Shown piece after piece: positions 21,777 to 46,599 of a DNA stretch of 64,000 nt. The position numbers and the translations under genes were made by a program. The stretch comes from Asterochloris sp. CNOR1 (Eukaryota > Chlorophyta > Trebouxiophyceae > Trebouxiales > Trebouxiaceae): contig OZ017757.1 in NCBI GenBank assembly GCA_963969365.1, positions 2,666,001 through 2,730,000 of the forward strand, in the 5' to 3' direction. Positions within the stretch are counted from its first letter, which is position 1; each line of letters opens with the position of its first letter. The notes under the pieces are model-generated. The model ran no database searches and was not told the origin of the DNA. It saw nothing but the letters and a program-made list of their open reading frames with translations.

Positions 21777-24700
21777 TCACAGAGCGAATAGGAAGCACTG
21801 CAGCAGCTGCTTGACGGGCATTATGTATGGCAGGGAGAACAGGTTGGCAATCAGGGCGTTGGCAGCGTCCAGGGCCTGCAAGAAGGGGCAATTGCTCATC
21901 AGGAGTACTCAGGAGTGCTGTACTCATAAATGCTCAGCAGGGCACGATACAACTGTTGTATCTGCCTGTGCAGGTACCATGCACAAGCCAGCCCATGCAA
22001 AAGCAGAAGCAAGCAGCATCACTCCAGGCTGTACCACCACAGCAGGCGCCTGCTGAGAGCAATGCTGCAGAACAAGACTGGACTCTCACCGCGACGGTGC
22101 CATTGGCAATCTCTGCATCCACAATAGCAGCGAATGCCTGCCCGAGGCAGCACAGCTTGTCTGAGCCAATGCTGTTGACGAGGCTGGCAGTCAGCTGCAG
22201 GGAGGCGGAGGTGGCCAGAGCAGAGGCGCCCACCGTCACGTTGCTGGCCTGCATGAACAAGAGGGGTTTGGCGGCAGAGTGCTTGCAGAAGAGTGTAGAA
22301 AGGGAAGCATGATGCTGGGCACTTGTACAATGCACAGAGCACAGGAGGCAGAGCTGACTTCCAGAGGACACAGGCCGCCAACATGCAGACAGCTGGCCAG
22401 CTACCTGGCACTAGCAGACTGGCTTGCACACACTACACAGACATTCAACACTCAGGAGCCTTGACAACCTCATGTGTGCGTAGCCCCTGCACACTTCATG
22501 CATACAGAGACCTCGGGTGCACAGTATGCTCCCAGATGAGCCCGCATTTTTGCTAAAGAGGGGCGGCTTAGCAATTGGCACCAACCTTGACGATACCCTG
22601 GGCTGCGACGACCGCCGAGCTGAGGACTGCGATGGGGCACTGGGGCACGATGGTTTCGGCGGCGGCGGCGCTGAGCGCCTTGGTTGATGTGGACGACGTA
22701 GAGGTGGTGAACACGGTGGCGCTCGCAGCTGCGCTGGCTGACGCCAGGGCCTGAGCGGCAGTGACAGCGGTGGCTGCAGCGCTGGCTGAGGCAGAGGCTG
22801 AGGCAGAGGTGCTGGCCTGGTTGATGACCTCTGCAGGCAGGCAGGCGGGCTTGGGTAAGGAGATGTCAGCAGATGCAGCATGCAGCAAAAATTACCTGCG
22901 TAAAGCATAGAAGAGCTCCGCAGGAGGCAGGCTAGTCGGCAGTCGCAGCATGCAGCAAACATCACCAGCACGCAGCTTGCAGAGAGCACTTTGTGCAGCA
23001 GAGCAGGCGTCTCACGTGCGATGACGTTGACGGTGGCGCTGGATGTGGCAGGGTTGGATATGCAGTTGGCCACCGCTGAGGACACTGCATTGGCAGTGGC
23101 GTTGGGACCTGCAGAGCAGCAGTAGGGCTGAGCAGGTGTGGTATCGGGTGTTGCCTTACAAGCTTGCAGCGCCTAAAGGGCGCTGTTGGAGAGACCCATT
23201 GGCCAGGTACCGGGCAGTGTGCAGCTTGCCATACGCGTAGATACAGGCTGCTCAGCAGCCAGTGCGTGAGGGCAGCCGACACATGAAGCAGCAGGCAATG
23301 GAGTGTGCCATCAACCTGGTCACTCAACATCGGGGCAAGGCGCAAGGAGCGGCTCCGCATGCAGCGCCCAGTGAAGGACAGCCGCAGCCGCGACAGGAAA
23401 GGTGGCAGCAGAGGTCCCATAAGGGCAGAGCCTGATTGCATTTCAGAGCAAAACCCCGAGCAAGTGGACTTTGCATGCAGAGATGACATGCCAGGGACTC
23501 ACCAATTGCCTGAGCAGTTGACAGGGCGATGGCCACAGCCTGGCCGTTGCACTCGGCAACAGCAGTGGCCACAGCATTTGCGGCAGGGTCAGAGGAGCTG
23601 GGGGAGACTGCAGGCAGGGGGCAGAGCGGCGTCAGGAGGGGTTTGCAGTCTGCAACGGCAGCGGCCACAGCAGGCAGGGCTACAGGGGTGGTAGAGACCG
23701 CAGGCAAGGGCCGAGCAGGCACCAGGAGGGCTGGCCGGAACCACAGTTGTGTTGGGCAGTCAGCCACATGCACAGAAGTGCTCTCACGTGGTCAGGCAGC
23801 ATGTTGAGCAAGGGTGTTGCTGAGGTGCAACAGTCGACTTGCAGCTGGCAGGAGCACAAATGCAAGCAGGCTGGCAGAACTCACGTGCTGCGGCGGTGGT
23901 GGTTGGTGCCGCTGTGGTCACGGTGGGGCTGGCTGTTGTGCCAGGCACTGCAGTCGTGCTGACAGGAGCAGCAGTGGACACGCTGGGGCCAGCAGTTGTG
24001 GTTGCAGGGGGGGCGGATGTAGTGGCAGGGACAGTGGTGGTGACAGGCACCCCAGTGGTGACAGGCGCAGCGGTGGTGGCCACAGGGGCGGCGGTGGTGG
24101 CCACAGGGGCGGCGGTGGTGGCCACAGGGGCGGCGGTGGTGGCCACAGGGGCGGCGGTGGTGGGAGCCTCAGTGGCTGGCACAGGGACGGCGCTCTGAAG
24201 CAGGCTGCGGCCTGCAGGGCAAGCAAGATGGCAGATGAGCACAAACAGGCAGGTAGGACACACGCAATGACGTGCTTTGCTGACCGTGGGTTGATGCAGA
24301 AGAGCAAACGCTGCAGTGCCCGGGATGGCGAGACCTCCCCCAGCAGCAAGACAAGTCATATGACAAGACTGGGGGCTGGGGTGCAGCCCTACGCGGCTGA
24401 TGCAGAGGTGCAGCCCCAAGCAGCCCCAAGCAACTCATGCAGAGTCGCAGTCCACAGCAGCCCCAAGCAATTGATGCAGAGGTGCAGCCCCAAGCAGTTG
24501 GTGCAGAGGTAAAGCCCCAAGCAGTTGATGCAGAGGTGCAGGCCCAAGCACTGCTCCAAGCAGTCAGTACACAGGACAGGTGGCACGCCGCACCAACCCG
24601 ACAGGACCCAGCTGGCATGCCTCACAGCAGCCACCGCACTGAGGCGACAGAGCAGCACACAGCCTGAGCAGGGCGCCTCAGACACCCAGCGCAGAGCAGA

Positions 24701-25174
24701 GCAGGACTCACCAGAGTGGTGCTCCATGCTGCGGCCTGCAGGGCAAGACACACCAGGGCTTCAGCAGGGAGGGCACAGACAGGTTGCAGCCCTGAAGGAG
24801 GCCAGCAGCCAGCATGACGAGACCCCGCCAACTGCCAGGCTGGCATGCAGCTGCAGCCGCGAGGCAGACAGAAAGGCCATCAAACAGGCTGGCAGGCAGG
24901 GCTGGCGAGACAACCAGGTGCATCAGCCCAAGCACAGGAGCACAGACACAGACCAGCAGAACAGCCCCAACAGCACTGGTGAGGGGCAGTGCTCCAGGTG
25001 GCAACAGTGACGAGACCCCATTTGGGCAGGTGCTGGGCGCAGAAGAAGCAGCAGCAGCAGATGCTCAGCACCCCAGCAAGCACGATGTGCAAGCAAGGCA
25101 GGAGGCTCACCGGAGGCCTGGAAGGGGGCGGCTGCGAGGCAGCCCGCCAGCAGGATGGCCAGGTAGCACTTCAT
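21777..25174 (-). CDS. Secreted Thr/Ala/Ser-rich protein, 363 aa
   Basis: Seven exons join in phase to 1092 nt: 25174..25111, 24211..23885, 23607..23503, 23108..23016, 22830..22586, 22248..22090, 21875..21777. Exon 1 encodes a clear signal peptide (MKCYLAILLAGCLAAAPFQA). Exon 2 is mucin-like with five near-perfect TTAAPVA-type heptads followed by Pro/Thr/Ser repeats. Later exons share a pattern of alternating Ala with one Cys (AVATAVAECNGQ, AVSSAVANCISN, TSASASASASAAATAV), ending with a hydrophobic C-terminus (IANLFSLPYIMP and LLQCFLFAL). The composition suggests an O-glycosylated wall or extracellular matrix protein. The C-terminal hydrophobic stretch could be a membrane or GPI anchor, but no clear cleavage motif is seen. 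Exon 5 could alternatively end at a TAA at 22,568. The family is not recognised. Confidence 0.7.
24058..24165 (-). repeat. In-frame 21-bp tandem repeat coding heptads
   Basis: About five copies of a 21-bp unit (plus strand GTGGTGGCCACAGGGGCGGC) within exon 2 of the secreted protein. The copies are almost identical and encode TTAAPVA repeats; copy number is likely variable between strains. Confidence 0.85.
24390..24560. repeat. Intronic repeat of 24-27 bp units
   Basis: Five or six imperfect units based on TTGATGCAGAGGTGCAGCCC and CAAGCA, inside intron 1 of the secreted-protein gene. Confidence 0.75.
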
Positions 25175-25282
25175 GGCAGCTGTGGATCAAGCGATGAGGC
25201 TGTGGGAGGCTTGGGGGGGGCCCAGGGAGGCTGGCAGGCAGAAGCAGGAGGCAAAGTGTGAAGTGGCTGCTCAGGGCTGCCC

Positions 25283-25290
25283 CTTATATG
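25283..25290 (-). promoter_or_regulatory. TATA-like box of the secreted-protein gene
   Basis: On the minus strand the sequence CATATAAGGG sits about 110 bp upstream of the ATG at 25,174, a plausible core promoter position given a short 5' leader. Confidence 0.4.
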
Positions 25291-27432
25291 CAGGGGTTTG
25301 ACCAGCGAGGCGGTCAACAACCTGGCAACTGCCAGGGTTGCCAGCTGGTGCCTCGCGGTGCAGGACGTCCGCTCTAGCTGGTGCTGGACCGTGATTTATA
25401 TCAACTTGTAGGGCATAAGAGCTGCAAATGCAGCTCCTGTGATTATAGACTGGTGGCTGGCCATCAATAGGCTGGGACCATTGTCCGATGAGTGGCCGCT
25501 GCTGCAGTGGGCTGGCCGTCCCTCGTACTCTCTGCAGAGCCTGCAAGCAGCATGTCTGAATGTCACTAGGGAAGGGCTGGCCCCAGGTTCGCCATTCAAC
25601 ATTGCTGCGCTTGCCTATCAAAAGGTTGCACTGGTGTACTCGTCTGAGGGCTCTGCCCCACATTCTGGGTGGGCTTTCTATCCTGATCTGCTCCTCTGAT
25701 GGCATCTGCCAATCAGCTGGCCCCTGGGCTGCATTGCCGGCACCCGCTTGCAGGAACACGTTTGGCAGAAACGCAGCTTTCTTGACTCTGGGCAGATGCA
25801 GGTATGCTATCACACAGGCGCTGCACAGCAGGTCAATGTTTTGTAAAAGACTTTACATGGTTCAGCCTTGCCCTTGGAATCCTGTTTTCTTTCTGCCAGC
25901 TAACATGCCACATGCCACATATCATTGCTTGGCCCTGCAGCCACTCTGACACTCCTTGCGAGCACGGCACAGAGGATTGCTAGCAGCCATGCTTTGATGA
26001 TGGATAGAAGCAGCATGGCCTCTGGAAATGGCAATGCCAGGTTTGGCAGTTATGTTGATGCAATGGATCTGAGGCATCAGTGTGGCGAAGTTCCGCAGCT
26101 CAGCGCCATGGCGTCTCTCACAGAGCATAGCCAGTGCAGTTCAACTCTGTGTCTGCCAGCCCAAGAAGAGCATCTCTGGCCACCTCTGTGTTGTTACCCA
26201 TCTTCCGCGGCAGAGCACGCCGGGCAAAGCAAATTGCACAGCTCACGGGAAACCCACAAGGAGGAGCACAACTTCTTGTCTGATAAGTTGATGGGCCCAG
26301 TGCATACAGCAGTGTAAACAGACTTCGGCTGCTCTACACGCTACAAAGCTGGGTTTGTCTCCGGGCACTGAGACGAGAGATCCAGCATGCCAACGCAATT
26401 CAGGAGAGAACAGCTGATGACTTGATCCAGACACAGACTGCAACAGTCAGCTCAGCATGGCCACTGCAGCTTGTTCATAGCCTTGCTCCAGGGAGCAGCC
26501 ACACTGCCTTGACTAAGTACAGCACAGAAATGAGTCTGCATCGGCCTTGTCCAACATGGCAGAGCAGATTGATGTGTAAAAGAGAAGGGTCTTGGGATGT
26601 AGAAGATTTACGTACTCCACTCGATCCAAACCCAGCATTGGTTCACCAGGTGGCTTGGCTGTTATCAACCCCAACATGTAAGCCCTTGAGGAACCCAGCA
26701 GCAGCATGACAAGACCCCTCTTAACACCAGCATGCTGCTGCAGCTGCAGGGCAGACAGGGCTGACAAGACCACAACACATCAGTGGGCACCAAAAAAGCA
26801 CAGGTAAACACTGGTGACTTGGGCAAGCAAGCCGCCAGGCACTTGAGAGGGGACCCTGCTGACTGAGTGAGTCCTGCTGACAGTGACCTGCCAAAGTTAT
26901 GCTTCCCATTGTCTCAGGCTGATCATTCAAGCAGACCACATGGCTGGCCAATGGCGCCGTGCATTGCATGCAGCTGACTTGGGTTTGAACTCCTCTGTTG
27001 ATAAGCCCCTAGCCAATTGTCTGGCTGAGGCCCAACAGGCGCGCAGAATGCTGCAAAGCCTTGTGGATTGGATATCAAATATCTGAAGTGCAACCCTCCA
27101 GACAAACCAAGAGAGCACGCCCCAGGCCACCCAAGGGGCACCCGACAATTACAGCTGTCTTGTTACCCCGCTGTTGCAGTACAAAAGTTTTAGTGAGGCA
27201 CTTGTAGAGCCTCCTTAATTCATGTGTGGTCTGTGCAGATGACGACAATCTGGAAAGTACTGCAAGGGGGCAGCGCTGGTGCACAACACCATGCCTTGAC
27301 CACTCACACATATATTTATTTATGGGGGGCAAGAGGGGACTGAGGCCTGCATTTGTTGCTCAATGAAACAGGTGCATGCAGATGCACTACAAGCAGGGTG
27401 CTGCCCTTCAGTGAGTTGACTTGATGTAGGAA
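25291..27432. other. Intergenic region, no gene resolved
   Basis: About 2.1 kb between two minus-strand genes. A minus-strand open frame from 25,813 to 25,271 (180 codons) includes QPFPSDIQTCCLQALQRVRG but shows no recognised domain and overlaps the TATA-like box, so I do not call it. The end nearest 27,432 should contain the 3' UTR of CDC48. Confidence 0.35.
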
Positions 27433-41765
<14,333 letters not shown>

Positions 41766-42492
41766 GCTGGCACTCACGATGGCGATACCGCAGGGCACGA
41801 GGGTGCTTGCTCAGATACAGGCGATTACACTGATGCTCAAACTACGGTGCCTTCTCAGATTGCCGCTGCAATCAAGCCACGCTGCAGAACCTGTTTGCAG
41901 AGTGAAGCTGCTGTCTTTCTAGGTATTTGCCTTCCTTCTCAAAGCTTCTCAGAGCTGACCAATGATGTCATCATGGACATCATGTTGCTTCTAGTCATTG
42001 GGTCGTCTTACAGGAAGCTGCTCTACCTCTGTCAGCACTTCAAAGTCACTGCATCTAAAGAGATATCGCCACGGCACAGCAAGGATGAGTCTGCAAGGAT
42101 CTCTGGTGTACACCTTGCCTGAGCGCAGTACAGCTGCTGCAGCAGGCGTGATTGAGTGCGCGGCCACAGCCAAGAGCGTGCATTTGGGGGGTCAGAGGGA
42201 CGGGTCCTCGAGAGGGCGAGGTTTGGTGCGTACTCACTGGGCATTCAGATGAGGATCTAGCGGGCTGTGCTGTCGCACTGCTGGCATGTGGCTGTATCAA
42301 AATGACCATCACCTGAAAAGTCGCTCGGTTGTGCGGCACAAAAAAGACATGAAAGGTGTTGATCAATGAGAGAGGGAGGCTGCTGCAGCTCTGCTGCATT
42401 GCACAAACCAAGACTTTGTGAGACTGAGTACCTGGCCGGGGAATGGGCCGGCTGTCCTGTCGAGTCGACCTTCGCTCCAGCTGTCTTGCTTC
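41766..42492. other. Spacer between two minus-strand genes
   Basis: Contains the CDC48 5' UTR and promoter and the 3' UTR of the DUF3110 gene. I see no TATA box and no supported gene; a 60-codon minus-strand frame at 42,173-41,991 is probably chance. Confidence 0.4.
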
Positions 42493-45400
42493 TCAGATGT
42501 CAAAGAGCCTCTCCAGGCGGCGCTTGGCCTGCTCCAGTTCCGACAGGTGTTCAGAGCCATAGGGGCCGGCATTGTTCTGCATGCTCCCCACCGAAGGGTC
42601 CTGCACGCCTGAAGGGCTGGTGTCGCCAATCATGCGCCACAGCCCATTCCTGCAAGACAGAAAGTGTGGTTTGCAGACTTACCAGAGAGCATAAGCTGCC
42701 TGGCTTGGAGGTCGTGGCAGGTGGCAGCGTCACTGAAGAGGCGGTGCACAGTTGCTACAGGCGGCACTGCTAGCTGCTGCAGTCTGTCTTGACTGCCCAG
42801 CCGTTGAGGCAGGTCTGTACAGGGGCAAAGGGTGCAGCAGCTGTGGGCAGTAACAGCCCGCCCATCTGGGCAGCCCCCTACCAGGTTGTGCTTCCTGGCA
42901 ACCTAATTTCAAACCTTTGGAAAAAATCTCAGCAGCTGCAGGTGCCCACCTGAGCCGCAGGGAGCGCTCCCAGTCGGTCACACTCACATTGTAGTCTGGG
43001 GGGATGAAGTGGGTGCCAGCTGCCTCCAAGCGGCAGTTGTACCCATGGTCTTCACAAAACTCTCGGAGTTCGGCTGCACCGCAGATGGAGCGTTTTCAGG
43101 CTGAGAGCAGAGGGGTACAGGCCACACACTCTCTGCCTGCACCAGCCTGTGTGGATGCTGCAGCCTCTTGAGTGCTGAGGGTGCACACCTGGCTGGCCCG
43201 CAGCAGAACATGCGCAGCTGTCAGCCCAGAGGCAGTCACTGCACATGGTAACTGCATGTGCACCAGGAACTTGCCTTGTCAGAGGGACACCAATGCAGAC
43301 TTGCACGCTGTGTGGCAAGCCTAGAGCAATACTTGGCTGTTAAACTGCAACCTCTCTCCACTGCTGTTGGCCTGGCAGCACAGCACCCCAGCTGGGCTTC
43401 TGGTGCCCTCCAGCAGGGTACCATGGCAGGCACTGTCAATGCATGCACCATCTGCAGAGGGGGCTGTACCTGGCGAGATGGGCACCACATCTGGCTTGTG
43501 GCTCATGGTGGCCTCCAGCAGGGTCGCATAGCGCTCTGCGTCCTGCAGGCACTCGAATGCCACGATGGTGTCTGTGGGCACCGTGTCATCGTCTGTGAGG
43601 GCACGCAGGGAGTAAATTCCCTCAGCATCTCCGCTGTCCACGCCAAACAGGATGACGTGCACCTGCAGGCAGAGGGTGGCAGAGTTGTACCTTTGGCAAC
43701 ACTGTGCACGCCTCAGAGAGGGTGGTGGTGATGTTTGGCAGATCTGTCTGGCCTGAGCGAGAAGCAGGGGAGCTTCCTCGCATCATTGCACCCCAGTGGC
43801 GCTGACACTGTTTGCGTCTCGCCTTGTTGTCTTGGCTTGTATTTCTGCCTATGCTGATGACGAGTGGTGGTGGTGAGTGGCAGTGCTGTCTGGCTTGAGT
43901 CAGCAGTGACTTTCACATTCCACTCTATAGAATATATGCTTTCCTGCATAGCAACCTTGTGGCCCTGCAGCAACGTGCACCAGCTTCTACTTTCTTAGGC
44001 TAATGTGCCTGTCTGAGTGAATGGACATTTGTGTACCGTCCCCTGCCATCAAGGCAGAAACCACCAAAATGATGCTGAGGATGCCTCATCCACCCATGCC
44101 AGGACAACGTTGCGCTTTTCACGGCCGTAGTAAATGACTAAATCAGCTGTGCACGCTCATTGTCTTTTGGCTACACTACTGGAGAGTCCCTTTCAAGCGG
44201 TGCTGAGTGTCGTGACGGGCAACCCCTCTGGCAGACAACCAAGCCTGTCCCCTGGCTAAGTGCCGCTTTGCCGCCAGCAACAGCAACCAGCTTGCAGACA
44301 TACAGCAGACACTGCTGGCAGTAACGATGCAGGCACCTCCGCGAAACAGATTCAAGCAATGCAGCTGGCCCCCCTACACCACAGCAAAACAGCTCACTGG
44401 ACCCAGCTGTCCCAGGCAGCTCTCCCAGTGCGCTGAACCTGGCACAAAGGGAAGCCTACAACTAGCCTGCGGGAAGAACGCAACCACTGCCAACTGCAGC
44501 GCACCTCTGCCAGGCCGCTCCAGGGATCTGCATGAGGATTCAGGTTGTACTCTCCCAGCGGCCGCTGCTGGTGGCGCTGCCACCGCTCCACGCGCTGCAA
44601 CTCGTTTGCATCCCCGCCTGGCGGAAAACTGGGGAACGGGGTGTACTGGTTGTCAGGGTGCTCAGGGTGGTCTGCAGCCACAGAGACCGGCGCTTCAGCA
44701 CATCATGTCTGGTAGTGTGGGACCAATACCCCTCCCTTCTGTTGCCAGATCTGAAGTCTGTGCATGGCAGCGGCGACCCCTTGGCCAGCCAAGGGAGGGG
44801 CAGGGTACTGGCCACCTTCCCCTGGGCAGCTCAGGGCTCAGATCAGACCCCCACGCATTGGCTGCATGCCACCTGACGTGTCTCCCGCCTCTGTGGCTGC
44901 TTGAGTCCTGTCTGCGCTGCTGCTGTGCAGCTGACAGCCAGGCCTGCGCTTGCTCCCACTGACGTCAGCCCTGGCCAGACCATGACAGTGATAGTGATAT
45001 TGACTCGCAGCAGGTGCTCCTGATGGCGCTACCCTCAGAAACTCAGCAGAGCCAGCGAGCAGCTGAGTCCAGGCAGCAGCGCCATTCAGGCGTGGGGATA
45101 CTATGCTATTGTGCTAGGTAGCCTGCTGCCCAGCCTGCTGGGTCACGCCCCTAAAGCAACCTGCCGCTGGTCCATTGCTCCACCTTGCTTCGCCAGGCTT
45201 CAGACATCTGCTGAGACGCAGACTCCTCTCCTGAGACATGGGCACTTGCCTGCTGGAAGGTCCGAAGGCGTGTCAACAAAATCGAAGGTGCTCGTGCTAT
45301 CCCAGGGCGCCTGCTGGGAATGTGGCAGCAGCTCTGGGCTGGCAAAACTGCTGTCGGACCTGGCATGCCGCTGCTTCTGCACAAATTTCTGCAGAGGCAT

Positions 45401-46399
45401 CAGGGGCAGGTGAGTTACTGGCTGCCATTGCTGTGGAGAAGCCTGTAAGACTTTAGCAGCATCTGCCATCATACAGCAGCAATGCCCCAGGACACTGCCA
45501 GGCCCTCAGCAGCACCAAGTTCTTTAGACTGGCTGCGTCAACAGATGCGACCGCTACTGTGTGAGTCATCATCTAAGCAGACAGCTCAGCGAGAAGCAAT
45601 GGTGGTGGTCGAAGCTTGTGCTTTGGGGATGGGAGGCGGCCATTGCTCACCCCCCACTCTCTGTCAACGTCCAGCTTGGCATGATGGTGCAGGCTGTCGC
45701 CGAGCCCGCCCCCGGTGCTGCTGTGCGCGCAGATCTGTGCAAAGGCGCGCTTGCGGCCATGAGGCGTCGCTCTTGAACCTGCAGGGAGTGCAATGCCGGG
45801 TTGTCAGCTCTGCTGGACTCAGATTGACAACCTTGAATGGAGCACGAACTCTGACTTTCAACATCCCTTGATCGACTCCGTAACTAGATGACACCTGCAC
45901 CTTGCAGCTGTGCTTGTAAGGATGAAGCAGGGCTGCATATTGCTTGCACAGTGAACAAGGACAGAGCTGCATGAAGTTCTGTTAGACAACTTTGCCAGGA
46001 CTGTCAACGAGCGCAGCAGGATGTCAAGGACAGCTAACCAAGGCTGCTGCCATGCAAGAGCAACCAGAGTGACCGACCCCCATCCGGTGAGATATTGGCC
46101 TGAGCAAGAAAGCGCAGGATGTTCGAGAGGGCCCCCTGCCGACATCCGAGGCGCTGGCACCAGCTCCTTGTAGCCCCTGGTGAATGCCTGGCAGAAAGCA
46201 GCTCACCCTGCCAGCAACCGCACCCCCCTCGACAGAGAAGCCAGTCTGCAGCCGCTTATGGCCGCTGCAGTCCTCTGGCACCCAATGCTGGTGCAGCCTC
46301 ACCTTCCCAGCGATGGCCGTCCTCCCAGCCAAAAGTGAGGCTGCTCCAGGTGTGGGTCTTGAACCCCTGAATCCGATGGTCAGGCACCTGCGGCAGCAT
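42493..46399 (-). CDS. DUF3110 protein, probably plastid-targeted, about 334 aa
   Basis: Six exons join in phase: 45778..45651, 45388..45250, 44671..44505, 43662..43470, 43073..42950, 42649..42493 (TGA). A first exon 46399..46303 fits in phase and gives 1005 nt in total, but it is tentative because its peptide (ATG then LPQVPDHRIQGFKT) is not a typical transit peptide. The DUF3110 core is HVILFGVDSGDAEGIYSLRA through FECLQDAERYATLLEATM, followed by ELREFCEDHGYNCRLEAAG and VSVTDWERSL, as in cyanobacterial and plastid members. Biochemical function is unknown for the family. The exon ending at 45,250 has a GC donor (CAG|GCAAGT) supported by phase on both sides. Upstream exons are Ser/Pro/His-rich and likely disordered. 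The gene is head-to-head with the WD40 gene at 46,600. Confidence 0.8.
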
Positions 46400-46599
46400 C
46401 CTGGTGGTGCACTGCTGCCGGGAGTTAGTAGCAACACGCAATCCCACTCCCCTTCTGGTCAGTCAAGGTTTTAAAGACGATCCTCAAAGCTAGGCTCCCT
46501 TTTGCAGCTCATGCAGCTACTCATTGTAACTTGAAAACACACAATCACCCTTCAGGATAACTGTGGTGGTCACTGAGGGGCAATTTGGCTTGGAGGATC
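46400..46599. promoter_or_regulatory. Candidate bidirectional promoter
   Basis: Short spacer between the tentative DUF3110 start (minus) and the MSI4-like ATG at 46,600 (plus). It is AT-richer than its neighbours around 46,500-46,560. No specific element is recognised. Confidence 0.35.

Noticed and set aside
23814-24512. Long plus-strand open frame rich in Gly and His
   Set aside because: It is the antisense shadow of the Thr/Ala-rich exon of the secreted protein, produced by the 21-bp repeats.
25271-25813. 180-codon minus-strand open frame
   Set aside because: It overlaps the TATA-like box of the neighbouring gene, has no recognised domain and no splice partner. A plus-strand frame of similar quality overlaps it.
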